Notes under the pieces: model-generated
What the model was told of the DNA's origin: nothing
The model's database searches: none
The model's input: only the letters and a program-made list of their open reading frames with translations
Part shown: positions 42,874 to 52,035 of the stretch, piece by piece
Layout: every line of letters starts with the position of its first letter
How positions within the stretch are numbered: position 1 is the stretch's first letter
From: Verrucomicrobiota bacterium
Lineage (GTDB): Bacteria > Verrucomicrobiota > Verrucomicrobiia > Opitutales > Opitutaceae
Assembly (NCBI GenBank): GCA_023399155.1
Contig: JAEWQP010000010.1
Coordinates: forward strand, 186,001-250,000
Direction of reading: 5' to 3'
DNA: 64,000 bases
Translations under genes and position numbers: made by a program

Positions 42874-43946
42874 GGGCGGATGGTTTGGGTGGCCTTCAGG
42901 GCGGCGGAGGAGAGGTCGGCGAGCGGGAGCACCTGGTCGACAGCCCCGCGGCGGATCGCTTCCTTGGGCATGCCGAAGACCACGCACGTGGCCTCATCCT
43001 GGGCCAATGTGAGGGCACCCGCGTCGTGGAGTTCCTTCATGCCGGTGGCACCGTCGTCGCCCATGCCGGTGAGCAGCACGCCCACGGCGGCGGGCCCTGC
43101 GTAGCGTGCCGCGGAGCGAAACAGGACATCGACCGAGGGCCGGTGCCGCGCGACGAGCGGACCGTCGCGGACCTCGACGAAGAAACGCGATCCCTCGCGC
43201 TTGAGCAGGGTGTGCCGGCCGCCGGGTGCGATGAGCGCGAGCCCCGGCGTGACGGTGTCGTTGTCGGCAGCCTCGCGCACCCTGACGCGGCAGAAGGAGT
43301 CGAGATTCTGCGCGAACGCCCGGGTGAAAGGCTCGGGCATGTGCTGCACGATGACAACGCCGGGCGAGTCCGTCGGCAGCGACTCCAGGAACACTGCGAC
43401 AGCATCGGTTCCGCCGGTCGACGCACCCACGACGATGACCCGGCCCGAAGATGTGGGCACAGCGGCGGCCCGGCCCTTGGCGAGGACGGCGTCGGCTGTG
43501 AGCTTGCGACGAGCGGCCGTGCGGTTGGCGAGCCTGTCGCGCCGGACGCCGGCCGCCGCCTTCACGGCGTCGCAGAGCACGACCTGGGATTCCGTGAGAA
43601 ACTCCTCGGTGCTGACGCGCGGCTTGGTGATGACGTCGATCGCGCCGTATTCAAAAGCCCGGAGGGTTGCCTCGGCGCCATCGGTGGCGTGGCTCGAGCA
43701 GATAAGGACCGGGATCGGATGCTGCGCCATGATGCGCTGCAGGAACGTGAGCCCGTCCATGCGGGGCATCTCGATGTCGAGCGTGATCACGTCCGGCGCG
43801 GTCTGCCGCATGATCTTCACCGCCTCGTAGGGGTCGGGTGCGGCGCCGATGACCTCGATCCCGGGGTCCGAGCCGAGGACGGCCTGGAGTGCCTCCCGCA
43901 CGGCGGGGGAATCATCGACGATGAGGACCTTGGTACGTGGATTCAT
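42870..43946 (-). CDS. cheB: chemotaxis response regulator protein-glutamate methylesterase CheB
   Basis: 358 residues. N-terminal receiver with Asp57 (ITLDIEMPRMDG), a linker of about 60 residues, and a C-terminal methylesterase domain with Ser in VVGASTGGTD, His in VIVQHMPE and Asp in TGMGDDGATGM. It removes methyl groups from receptor glutamates, and CheA phosphorylation activates it. Start ATG 43946 is the first Met before the receiver; upstream in-frame sequence overlaps the intergenic region after cheD. Confidence 0.96.
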   Translation of the reverse strand: MNPRTKVLIVDDSPAVREALQAVLGSDPGIEVIGAAPDPYEAVKIMRQTAPDVITLDIEMPRMDGLTFLQRIMAQHPIPVLICSSHATDGAEATLRAFEYGAIDVITKPRVSTEEFLTESQVVLCDAVKAAAGVRRDRLANRTAARRKLTADAVLAKGRAAAVPTSSGRVIVVGASTGGTDAVAVFLESLPTDSPGVVIVQHMPEPFTRAFAQNLDSFCRVRVREAADNDTVTPGLALIAPGGRHTLLKREGSRFFVEVRDGPLVARHRPSVDVLFRSAARYAGPAAVGVLLTGMGDDGATGMKELHDAGALTLAQDEATCVVFGMPKEAIRRGAVDQVLPLADLSSAALKATQTIRP

Positions 43947-44016
43947 GGTTGCCTTGATCGGGCGGGGTGGGGCACGCGTCCGGAGGCGCGGCGAGGGTTG
44001 ATGGGTGTAGGTGACA

Positions 44017-44562
44017 TCAGGGTACGCCGGTGGGGAGTGCGCGGGACGCGGCCCGGGCGGGTGCGGTCGTGCTTTCCGCGTGGGCACGCAGCCAGACCAC
44101 GCCGCTCCAGTTTTCAAAGAACAGGCGCACGCCGGCCCCGTGGCCCACGCGCTCGGCCACGATCGGTATGCCGAAACGACCGAGCACGTGACGGGCCATC
44201 GAGACGTTCTCGGCCCCGACCGCGAGCGTCTCATTCTCGAGGCGCAGCGGTGATCCGCCGCCGAATATCTTGCTCTCGAGGCTCTCGACCGTGCTTCCGA
44301 GCTGGCGCATGCGCTCGACGAGCCGGGCGGTCGCCCAGTCGCCGTGGTGTGCGGTCAGGTTGCCTCGTGGCACGAGGAAATGATTCATGCCGCCGAACCG
44401 CCGCTGGCGGTCGTAGAGGCAGACGGAGACGCAGGAACCCAGGACGGTCGACAGGCGCAACGGTGTCGCGGCCACGACCAGGTCCCCGGCCCAGAGCATG
44501 GCCTCGGCGAACGCCGGCGCGCCCTCGGCGAGCGGAGGCGCGATGAAGGCGCCAGCCCTCAT
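44017..44562 (-). CDS. cheD: chemoreceptor glutamine deamidase CheD
   Basis: 181 residues. The catalytic Cys and His are in LSTVLGSCVSVCLYD and FGGMNHFLVP, with Thr in LTAHHGDWAT region. CheD deamidates receptor glutamines and in many bacteria also binds CheC; no CheC is encoded in the window. Its ATG overlaps the cheR stop by 4 bp. The C-terminal tail after HAESTTAPARAAS is probably disordered. Confidence 0.93.
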   Translation of the reverse strand: MRAGAFIAPPLAEGAPAFAEAMLWAGDLVVAATPLRLSTVLGSCVSVCLYDRQRRFGGMNHFLVPRGNLTAHHGDWATARLVERMRQLGSTVESLESKIFGGGSPLRLENETLAVGAENVSMARHVLGRFGIPIVAERVGHGAGVRLFFENWSGVVWLRAHAESTTAPARAASRALPTGVP

Positions 44563-45407
44563 CCGCCGTTCCCCCGGGGTTCGTGGCGGTAGTGTGCGGC
44601 GCCGACCAGGCGCAATGGCAGGTCGAGCCCCTGCAGCGTCTCCGAATGGGCGATGAACAGATCGCCGCCCGGGCGAAGGTGCCGGCAGATCTTGCCCACG
44701 ACCTCCTGCTGGGTGGGGCGGTCGAAGTAGATCATCACATTGCGAAAGAACACCACGTCGGCGAGGTCCGGGATGCCGTAGTCCGCAGCGAGAAAGTTGA
44801 GATGGCCGAAACGCACCCGCTCGCGGATCTCGGGCGCGATCCGGACCTGGCCGAGCGCGGGATCGCGGCTGCGCAGCAGGTAACGCTGCCGCAGGTGCAG
44901 GGGTATCGGGGCGGCGTGCGCCTCGGGGTACACGGCCTGCATCGCGGTGTGCAGCACCCGGGTCGACACGTCCGTGGCGCGTATCCGGAAATCAAATGCG
45001 GCCTCGGCGCACTGCGCGGCGAGGACCATCGCGATCGTGTAGGCCTCCTCGCCGGTCGAGCAGCCCGCGCACCAGACCTGGAACGGGCCCGGGCGGTGGA
45101 CCCCGAGCCACGCCGGCAGGACCTGGTCGGTGAGGATGGCGAAGTGGTCGGGCTCGCGGAAGAAATCCGTCTTGTTGGTCGTGGCGAGGTTGAGCAGCTG
45201 CTCGAGCTCGTCGCGCTGGTAGGCGGGATCGCCGAAGAAGCGCGCGTGGTAATCATCGAAGCTCTCGAGCCCGAGCTCGCGCAGGCGGCGATGCAGGCGG
45301 CTTTGCAGCATCACCTGCTTGGCGGGCGGCATCTTGATGCCGAGATTCGAGGCGATCACTCCGCTGAAGTCGGCGAACTGGCTGGCGGTGAGTGTGGCGT
45401 GAGGCAT
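44559..45407 (-). CDS. cheR: chemotaxis protein methyltransferase CheR
   Basis: 282 residues from ATG 45407. N-terminal helical domain (ASNLGIKMPPAKQVMLQSRL), then the SAM-binding domain: WCAGCSTGEEAYTIAM, RIRATDVSTRVL, DVVFFRNVMIYFD. It methylates receptor glutamates. The frame is open further upstream, but sequence before 45407 lacks family character. The last residues contact the cheD start. The MCP of this cluster ends with a peptide that fits CheR tethering. Confidence 0.95.
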   Translation of the reverse strand: MPHATLTASQFADFSGVIASNLGIKMPPAKQVMLQSRLHRRLRELGLESFDDYHARFFGDPAYQRDELEQLLNLATTNKTDFFREPDHFAILTDQVLPAWLGVHRPGPFQVWCAGCSTGEEAYTIAMVLAAQCAEAAFDFRIRATDVSTRVLHTAMQAVYPEAHAAPIPLHLRQRYLLRSRDPALGQVRIAPEIRERVRFGHLNFLAADYGIPDLADVVFFRNVMIYFDRPTQQEVVGKICRHLRPGGDLFIAHSETLQGLDLPLRLVGAAHYRHEPRGNGG

Positions 45408-45559
45408 GTCGGGTGGGCGACAGGGGCGGCGACACGAGACTGCTGCAGTCGGCCGGGCCGACGTCGGCGCAGCAGTCCGAAGGTGGACCCGGACCGCGCG
45501 GCACCGGGCCCGCATCGCTGCGTTCCCGGTGCCGGGGAAGGTGCAGTCCGGAGCGGAAT

Positions 45560-46060
45560 TCAGGCCGCCGCCGAAGCGGCGACCGCGTCGGCGGCCAGGG
45601 CGGTGTCCTCGGTCGAGAACACGCGCTCGATATCCAGGATGATCGTGAAGCGATCGTTGCGCCGGCCCATGCCGAGGATCAGGTCGGTCCTCCAGCGCAT
45701 GCCCAGCGAGGGCGGATCGTTGATCTCGTGGGGCTCGAGTTCGAGCACCTCGTGGACCGCGTCGGCGAGGCCGCCGACGACGATGCTGGCGCCGTCGATC
45801 TGCAGATCCATGACGATGATACGCGTGTTGAGCGTATCGGCGGTCTCGGGCAGGCCGAACTTCGTCCGCAGGTCCACGACCGGGATCGCGTTGCCGCGGA
45901 CGTTGACGACGCCGCGCAGATAACCGGGTGCCGTCGGCACCCGTGTGATATGACTGAGGTCGAGCACCTCGCGGGCCTTGAAGACGTTGATGGCGAAAAG
46001 CTCCTCCCCGAGGCGAAACGTCAGGTAGCGGGCGGTCTCAGTGATTTTTGCCGTGCTCAT
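45560..46060 (-). CDS. cheW: chemotaxis adaptor CheW
   Basis: 166 residues, one CheW domain: RYLTFRLGEELFAINVFKAREV, PGYLRGVVNVRGNAIPVVDLR, and IVLDIERVFS-type ending (FTIILDIERVFST). It links MCPs to CheA. It lies 30 bp after the MCP gene and 152 bp before cheR; the gap may hold a weak promoter but none is clear. Confidence 0.95.
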   Translation of the reverse strand: MSTAKITETARYLTFRLGEELFAINVFKAREVLDLSHITRVPTAPGYLRGVVNVRGNAIPVVDLRTKFGLPETADTLNTRIIVMDLQIDGASIVVGGLADAVHEVLELEPHEINDPPSLGMRWRTDLILGMGRRNDRFTIILDIERVFSTEDTALAADAVAASAAA

Positions 46061-46090
46061 GGGTGTCCTTGTGGGTGTGCGCGGCGCGGC

Positions 46091-47956
46091 TCAGTAGCGC
46101 TCGAACTGGCCGTCGGCTTCGTCGTGGCCGTTGGCATCGAGGTCGATCATGATTCCAGACGTCGCGGCCGGGCGGGTCGCGGGGGTTGGCTTCCCGGCCT
46201 TCCGGGCCGTGGGTGCCGGAAAAGCCGCCTTGGCCGCGTGGCCGGAGCCGCCCTTGCCGTTGCGAACCACGCCGGCATGCGCGGCTGTCATCGCGGCCGG
46301 GCTCGGGCTGGTTGACGAGCGGTTGGTCGAGGTCGATCCCGCATTCACCTTGAAGAACGCGATCGCGCTCTGGAGCTGTTCGGCCTGGCTCGCCAGTTCC
46401 TCCGACGACGAGGCCATCTCCTCGCTCGCGGAGGCGTTTTGCTGAATGACCTTGTCGAGTTCCTGCACGGCCTTGTTCACCTGGGCGGCGCCATTGTTCT
46501 GCTCCTCGCTGCCGGCGGCGATGTCCTTCACCAGCTCGGCGGTGCGGCGAATGTCGGGCACGAGCTTGTCCAGCATGACGCCAGCGCGCTCCGCGATTTC
46601 GACGCTCGAGCCGGAGAGTTTGCTGATCTCGCCGGCGGCTGTCTGGGAGCGCTCGGCCAGCTTGCGCACCTCGGAGGCGACGACGGCGAAACCCTTGCCG
46701 TGCTCGCCGGCGCGGGCGGCCTCGATCGCGGCGTTGAGCGCGAGCAGGTCGGTCTGGCGCGCGATCTCCTCGATGATCGAGATCTTCTGCGCGATCTCCT
46801 TCATCGCCTGCACCGTCTGGCCCACGGACTGGCCGGCATCGTTGGCATCCTGGGCGGCCTTGGTGGAGATCTTCTCCGTCTGGCGGGCGTTTTCCGTGTT
46901 CTGCTGGATGCTCGCGGCGGACTGTTCCATGGAGGCGGAGACTTCCTCGACGGAGGCCGCCTGCTCGGACGAACCGCTGGACAATGTCTGGGCGGTCGCG
47001 GTCATCTCCTCGGAGCCCGCGGCGACGTTTTCCGCCGCAGAGCGGACGTTGGCCACGATGTCGCGGAGATTGCCCACCATCTTCTGCAGGGCGAGGCCGA
47101 GGGTGTCCTTGTCCGAGGCGAGCTTGACGTCGTGTCGGAGGTCGCCCTCACCGATTTGGGAAGCGAGCTGGGCCTTTGCATCGAGGGCCGCGGCCATCGA
47201 GTTGGCCGCGGCCGAGAGCGTGCCGATCTCGTCGCGGGAGTCGACCTGAACGCGTGCGGAAAGGTCTCCGAGGGCGATGCGGCCCAGCCCGTCGACGAGC
47301 CGCTCGACGGGACGGGTGATCAGGCGCGTGATCAGCAGCGCGAGGACGATGGAGACCGCGAGGGAGCCGGCTAGCATCGCGATCATCCACGCGCGGACGC
47401 TCTGGTAGACTTCGGTGCTTTCGACCGAAGCCTGGCGGCCGAGCTCCTCGTTGATGCGCGCGAGTTCCTGCAGTTCGCTTTCGAGAGCCTGGAAGAGTGG
47501 GAGCGCCTCGCGCTGATTCCTAGCGATGGCTTCCTCGTTGCGGCCATCGTAGGCCAGGCGCATCACCTCCTGTGCGGACTGTTCGTAGGCGTTCCACTGT
47601 GGGCCGATCTTGGCGAGGATCGCTTTCTCTCGTTCCGTCGTTTCTGTGGCCGCATACGTTTGCAGATGACGCTCGTAGCTCTCCGTGAATGCACGCATTC
47701 TCTGCGAGATCTGATCCATGCCCGACTTGTCGGGTTCGAGGATGTAATCCCGCATCGCGCGGCTGAAATACGCCATCTGCAGATTCGCGCCCCCGATCTC
47801 AGAGATGGGCACGAGGGCATTGCTGTACATCTCGTCCAGCATCGCATTGATGCGCGCGAGATTGAAAATGCCGGTGGTGGCAACGGCGGCTCCGAGGAGC
47901 GCGACAAGCGTGAAGCCGCTGATGAGCTTCACGCCGAGTTTCAGGTTCTTGATCAT
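46091..47956 (-). CDS. methyl-accepting chemotaxis protein
   Basis: 621 residues. Membrane helices at about 8-30 and 188-210 enclose a four-helix-bundle sensor domain (4HB_MCP type; YFSRAMRDYILEPDKSGM). HAMP follows (about 211-263), then a long signalling coiled coil with the conserved tip DLLALNAAIEAARAGEHGKG. Methylation-type helices lie on both sides. After the coiled coil comes a Ser/Thr/Ala-rich linker of about 80 residues and the end QFERY, which fits the aromatic CheR-tether pattern. Ligand unknown. It heads the main chemosensory run. Confidence 0.95.
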   Translation of the reverse strand: MIKNLKLGVKLISGFTLVALLGAAVATTGIFNLARINAMLDEMYSNALVPISEIGGANLQMAYFSRAMRDYILEPDKSGMDQISQRMRAFTESYERHLQTYAATETTEREKAILAKIGPQWNAYEQSAQEVMRLAYDGRNEEAIARNQREALPLFQALESELQELARINEELGRQASVESTEVYQSVRAWMIAMLAGSLAVSIVLALLITRLITRPVERLVDGLGRIALGDLSARVQVDSRDEIGTLSAAANSMAAALDAKAQLASQIGEGDLRHDVKLASDKDTLGLALQKMVGNLRDIVANVRSAAENVAAGSEEMTATAQTLSSGSSEQAASVEEVSASMEQSAASIQQNTENARQTEKISTKAAQDANDAGQSVGQTVQAMKEIAQKISIIEEIARQTDLLALNAAIEAARAGEHGKGFAVVASEVRKLAERSQTAAGEISKLSGSSVEIAERAGVMLDKLVPDIRRTAELVKDIAAGSEEQNNGAAQVNKAVQELDKVIQQNASASEEMASSSEELASQAEQLQSAIAFFKVNAGSTSTNRSSTSPSPAAMTAAHAGVVRNGKGGSGHAAKAAFPAPTARKAGKPTPATRPAATSGIMIDLDANGHDEADGQFERY

Positions 47957-48397
47957 GGGAGTAGTGCGTGGATGGTGACGGAGAGGGTCGCTGGTGGCTG
48001 ATCATCGGGTTCTGCCGGCGCCGGGAGGGTGCCGCCGCGGCCGTGGGAGCATGCCGGTGCTCGCGCGGGGCGGGCGCGCCGCGGCGTGCGTCGCCGCTGA
48101 GGCGGGCCGGAAGCGGAAGATCATGGGGTCGGTGTATGGAGAGAGTGAATGCACGTGCACCGTCGGAAGGCCGGAAAGCAAAAAGGCACAACCCAGGACT
48201 CGCGGGTGCGCGAGCGCTGGGTTGTGCCTTGGCTTGCAGGACCGGATCCTGCCCGAACAGGCGCCCCGCGATTAACGCGGGGGATGCATGCTAGAGATCG
48301 GAGCCCGCGCGGGAGTCTTTAGCCCGGAGTGCGCGGCATCCGATTTGGTGAGCCGGTGTCGCCGTCGGTCGGCGACGTTCGCACGGGTGGGGCGACC
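47957..48397. other. 441-bp intergenic stretch upstream of the MCP gene
   Basis: Holds the hairpin terminator at 48183-48230 and presumably the promoter of the MCP-to-kinase run between 47957 and 48180. No clear sigma-70 or sigma-28 boxes, and no gene, could be identified. Confidence 0.4.
48183..48230 (-). terminator. rho-independent terminator after the response regulator gene
   Basis: AAGGCACAACCCAG (48183-48196) pairs perfectly over 14 bp with CTGGGTTGTGCCTT (48217-48230). Inside, CTCGCG and CGCGAG add a further 6-bp stem. On the minus strand the hairpin runs into TTTTTGCTTT, so it ends transcription from the gene at 48398 before the MCP gene. Confidence 0.8.
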
Positions 48398-49174
48398 TCA
48401 GGCGCGGCTTTCGGGCGGCCGGGGCACCAGGCCCTGCGGCGTCCGGAAGAGCGCGTCGAGTTTGCGGCGGAGTTCGCCCAGTTCGCGCGACTTGAACGAT
48501 CGCTTGGTGCGTTCCAGCACCTCGATCGTCTCGCGCAGGCCCTGCAGCAGCGCCAGTTGCTCGCTCGACCGGAGGCCGAAGGCGGTGGCGGCCGCCGGGC
48601 CGGTGCTCTCCCGCGGCGGCTGGAATCCCGCCTGCATGTCCAGCAGCGTGTGGCGCATGTGCTCGAGGTTGATCGCAAACCACGCCTCGCGCGCGGCATC
48701 GATCACCTCGCCGGGGGAGGTGCGCATCACCATGTCCAGCCGGCCGAGCTCCTCCCGCCAGACGGCGAGCCGCTCGCGGCTCGAGTCGAGCAGCTTGCGC
48801 GCGCGCCCGAGCTCGACCGCGGCGGCCACGTGCCCGAGCAGTTCCTCCCGTGAGACGGGTTTGACGATATAGGCAACGACCGTGAGCTGCAGCGCCTGTA
48901 TGGCGGAGTCGACGGTTGGATACGCCGTGATGATGATCACCGGGATCCCGGCGCAGCGCGGCGGGATGTTGCGGATGAGCGCCAGGCGGTCGTTGCCAGG
49001 CATCTCGCGATCGGCGATAAGGACGTCGTACGAGTCGCGTTCCAGCCGGGCGAGGGCCTCATGGCCGTCGTTGGCACAGTCGACGGCGTGGCCCGCCGAG
49101 GCGAGGACCTTGGCCATCAGCTCCAGAAATGCGCGATCATCGTCGACCAGCAGGATTCGGGGAAGTTCGGGCAT
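48398..49174 (-). CDS. response regulator with unassigned helical output domain
   Basis: 258 residues. Receiver domain (about 5-122): DDDRAF acidic site, Asp55 (VLIADREMPG), Thr in IIIITAYP and Lys in AYIVKPVSR. The remaining 130 residues are helical (LLDSSRERLAVWREELGRLDMVM, GLRETIEVLERTKRSFKSREL) with no DNA-binding motif or enzymatic signature. It probably acts through protein contact. It is separated from the chemosensory run by a strong terminator, so it is a single-gene unit that may still serve that system. Confidence 0.85.
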   Translation of the reverse strand: MPELPRILLVDDDRAFLELMAKVLASAGHAVDCANDGHEALARLERDSYDVLIADREMPGNDRLALIRNIPPRCAGIPVIIITAYPTVDSAIQALQLTVVAYIVKPVSREELLGHVAAAVELGRARKLLDSSRERLAVWREELGRLDMVMRTSPGEVIDAAREAWFAINLEHMRHTLLDMQAGFQPPRESTGPAAATAFGLRSSEQLALLQGLRETIEVLERTKRSFKSRELGELRRKLDALFRTPQGLVPRPPESRA

Positions 49175-49833
49175 GGTTGACAGGTGCGGAGCACGCCGGG
49201 CGAGGCCGGTTCGGGCAAGGCTAAATCACCGCCGCACTGCCGCGGCACGGTGAGGACGGCAGCACGCCGGAAGCCCTCCGTTGACTTGGTGCCTCGGCGA
49301 CGACGGGGACCGCACGGGTTGGCTCGATGCCGCCGAAGTGTAGGTGAATCCCACTTACGGGCTCGCGTGCGTGTTCGTTCGCCAAACGGTTTCATGGTCA
49401 GTCCCCCGGCGGTTTCCGCCACGTCGCCGCGGGGCCCGAATCCCGTCCGCGGTCGCTTGACAAACCGGCGGGGCGGGTCGTTAGTCAGGGCGACCTTCGA
49501 TCCCATGAACCTCCGGCTTCCACCCATCGCGATCGGCGATGACGACATGTGCGTCATCTGTCCGGTCGCAGCCGGTTTCGTGGGCTGAGCACGCGCGGTC
49601 TTGATCCGCGGAGCCTCAGGTGAGACCCGCGAAACCGGCGAGCCTGCGAGCACTGCGGCAGCAATCAGGAGGATCCTGAGGCAGGCTGCGTGGAGACCCG
49701 CAGGAGTGAACGTCGATCGAACCGACCGCTGATCCACACGCCGCCGCCCGCGCTTTGGGCACCCCAACAACAGCAACGAACCGCGATGCGAATACCGCGT
49801 CGCTAAGTTACCCACAACCACGGAGAGACCACC
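49175..49833. other. 659-bp stretch with no supported gene
   Basis: Open frames cross this region on both strands, but their translations are Arg/Pro-rich and carry no recognisable motif. A TTGACA at about 49457 and an AT-richer patch could be part of a promoter toward the Rnk-like gene. A short minus-strand stretch looks like a signal peptide (LRILLIAAAVLAGSPVSR) without a start codon, perhaps a decayed gene. Confidence 0.35.
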
Positions 49834-50298
49834 ATGAGCACCACCGAAACCCGGAACCGGGACATCATTTTCATCGCTGAAGACGACAGCCGGCGGCTGA
49901 GGGCGCTCGCCGCGGCGTTGCCGCGCACGCCGCGCCCGGAGGGTGCGCGTTCGCTGCAGGACGAACTGGAGCGCGCCACCATTTTGGCGCGCGAGTCCCT
50001 GCCCCCCGGCGTGGTCACAGTCAATTCGCGCGTACGCTTCGTCGACGACGAATCAGGCGAGGAGGAGACGTACGTGATCACGTGGCCGGACCGCACCGAC
50101 GGCGGCGTTGAGCGCGTTTCCGTGCTCGCCCCGATCGGCACGGCGCTGATCGGGTACCGCGAAGGCGATGAGGTCAGCTGGCCCACCCCCGGTGGTATCC
50201 GTCGCCTGCGCATCCTGTCGGTCGAACCGGTGGACGAGCCCCCTGTCGCCGAAACCCCCGAGGATATGGTCGCGCGGCTGCTCTACGGCGGCCGCTGA
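49834..50298 (+). CDS. Rnk/GreA C-terminal-like regulator
   Basis: 154 residues. Short N-terminal helical part (LRALAAALPR, SLQDELERA), then the FKBP-like C-terminal domain of GreA/GreB/Rnk (VVTVNSRVRFVDDESGEEETYVI, VSVLAPIGTALIGYREGDEVSW). Proteins of this type bind the RNA polymerase secondary channel region; Rnk lacks the acidic cleavage tip of GreA, as does this one. Start ATG 49834 has a good GGAGAG 7 nt upstream, unlike the leaderless genes of the first 29 kb. C-terminal tail of about 20 residues is extra. Confidence 0.85.
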   Translation: MSTTETRNRDIIFIAEDDSRRLRALAAALPRTPRPEGARSLQDELERATILARESLPPGVVTVNSRVRFVDDESGEEETYVITWPDRTDGGVERVSVLAPIGTALIGYREGDEVSWPTPGGIRRLRILSVEPVDEPPVAETPEDMVARLLYGGR

Positions 50299-50389
50299 CG
50301 CTCGCCCGGTTCAATGCCGCCGGTTCCGGTTGCAGCCCGTGGGCCGGCGTGACCTACGGGCTCACCGACGCTCCACGCCGCGACGCCGA

Positions 50390-51736
50390 TCAGGACAGGC
50401 TCTGAAGCCAACGCCCGATCGGACCGCGGAAGAACTGGGCAAGGAAGAGGGCCGCGATGACGTAACCGAGCACCGGCATCTCGCGCTGGCGGCGCGCGGC
50501 GACCAACAGGACTGCCGCCACGATCATGCCGAAGCCGATGCCCTCGCTGATGCTCATCGTGACGGGCATCACGAGCATCGTGACCACCGCCGGAGCGATC
50601 CACGGAAAATCGCGCCAGTCCAGCTCCATTGCCGACTGCATCATGAAGACGCCGACCACCACGAGAGCCGGCGCAGTCGCGACAGCAGGTATCGCGAGGA
50701 TCATCGGCGAGAAGACCAGTGCGACGAGAAACAACACCGCTGTCGTGAGGGACGTGAGTCCGGTGCGCCCGCCGGCCTCCACGCCTGCAGCGGATTCCAC
50801 GTAGCTGACCACGGTCGAGGTGCCGATGACCGAGCTGAGTATGGCCGCGCTGGAATCGGCCACCAGTGCGTTTCCCATGCGCGGCAGCGTGCCGTCCGGC
50901 CGGAGAAGGCCCGCCCGCTTCGTCACGCCGATGAGCGTGCCGATGTTGTCGAACATATCGACGAACAGCAGCGTGAGAATGATCGGAAGCGCCGCCCAGA
51001 AATAATCGCGTACGAAATCGAACCGCAGTTCCAGCGCGACCGGGCCGGGGGATGCCGGCGTTGAGACGAGCGACGTGGGCAGCGTGGTGATTGTTCCGCC
51101 CGAACCATCCGGCGTGATCACGCCCACCAGGGCGATGGCGAGGACCGTCAGGATGATCCCTCCCGGCACACGACGATGCACGAGCACGAGCATGAGCAGG
51201 ATCCCGGCGAAACACAGGGCAGGGCCGGGTTCGCCGAGATCACCCGCCGTGACAAGCGTCTGCGGGTGCCCGACGACGAGGCCGCCGTTTTTCAAACCAA
51301 GGAAGGCGATGAACAGGCCGATGCCGCAGGTGATGGCCACCTTGATCGCGGGCGGAATAGCGTGGACGATCTTCTCGCGCAGCCCCGTGACGGAGAGGGC
51401 GAGGAAGATCACACCGTTGATGAAGACCATGCCGAGCGCATCCTGCCAGGGGATGCCCTGGCCGAGACAGAGGGTGTAGGTGAAGTAGGCGTTGATCCCC
51501 ATGCCCGGGGCGAGGGCCAGCGGGAAGTTCGTCAGAGCCGCCATCAACACCGTGCTCAAGGCGGCCGAGAGAGCCGTGGCCGTGACCAAGGCGGCGCGGT
51601 CCATCCCCGTCTCCGCCAGGATCGAGGGATTCACCACGAGGATGTAGGCCATCGCCGCAAACGTCGTCAGGCCCGCCTGCAGTTCGCGGCTCACGGTCGT
51701 CCGGTGTTCCGCGAGTTTGAACCATCGTTGAAGCAT
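50390..51736 (-). CDS. NCS2-type purine permease (AzgA/PbuG-like)
   Basis: 448 residues from ATG 51736, about 12-14 membrane helices in the inner membrane. Family signatures: RWFKLAEHRTTVSRELQAGLT-type start, TFAAMAYILVVNPSIL, APGMGINAYFTY and FVDMFDNIGTLIGV, and the NCS2 segment SVIGTSTVVSYVESAAGVEAGGRTG. It should import adenine, guanine or hypoxanthine with protons. An upstream ATG at 51886 would add 50 residues not found in relatives. No purine riboswitch is visible upstream. Stands alone. Confidence 0.93.
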   Translation of the reverse strand: MLQRWFKLAEHRTTVSRELQAGLTTFAAMAYILVVNPSILAETGMDRAALVTATALSAALSTVLMAALTNFPLALAPGMGINAYFTYTLCLGQGIPWQDALGMVFINGVIFLALSVTGLREKIVHAIPPAIKVAITCGIGLFIAFLGLKNGGLVVGHPQTLVTAGDLGEPGPALCFAGILLMLVLVHRRVPGGIILTVLAIALVGVITPDGSGGTITTLPTSLVSTPASPGPVALELRFDFVRDYFWAALPIILTLLFVDMFDNIGTLIGVTKRAGLLRPDGTLPRMGNALVADSSAAILSSVIGTSTVVSYVESAAGVEAGGRTGLTSLTTAVLFLVALVFSPMILAIPAVATAPALVVVGVFMMQSAMELDWRDFPWIAPAVVTMLVMPVTMSISEGIGFGMIVAAVLLVAARRQREMPVLGYVIAALFLAQFFRGPIGRWLQSLS

Positions 51737-51951
51737 CGCGAGAAGCGGATGGACGACAGCGAAGGGGTTCGAAAGCAAAAAGGGGGGCCGCGCCGGCCTG
51801 ACGCGGATAGCGAAGGAGATCAAGCCGTGCCTGAAAAGCGAATGCGGAGCGTTTTTCGGTGACTCGTCGAATGCTTCATCCGTCATCCCCAGTGAGAAGG
51901 AGCGAATCCATCGGATCGTCCGGCGGGGCCGTTGGCCCCGACTAGAACGTG

Positions 51952-51990
51952 TTTCAACCCCGTGGTCTGATTCAAAACGATCGACCCGCC
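51952..51990 (-). repeat. interspersed repeat, QTTGL-type copy 2
   Basis: On the minus strand TCGATCGTTTTGAATCAG then ACCACGGGGTTGAA matches the segment at 17452-17490. Its flank (CGTATCGGACGATTTGAA at 52001-52018) forms an imperfect inverted repeat with the core and also resembles 17593-17610. Confidence 0.5.
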
Positions 51991-52035
51991 TCCTGGGAGT
52001 CGTATCGGACGATTTGAAAACACGCCATAGGCCTT

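Noticed and set aside
49117..49821. Minus-strand frame with a signal-peptide-like stretch upstream of the response regulator
   Set aside because: The hydrophobic stretch has no start codon with a ribosome site near it, and the rest is Arg/Pro-rich and overlaps the response regulator start. At most a decayed gene.
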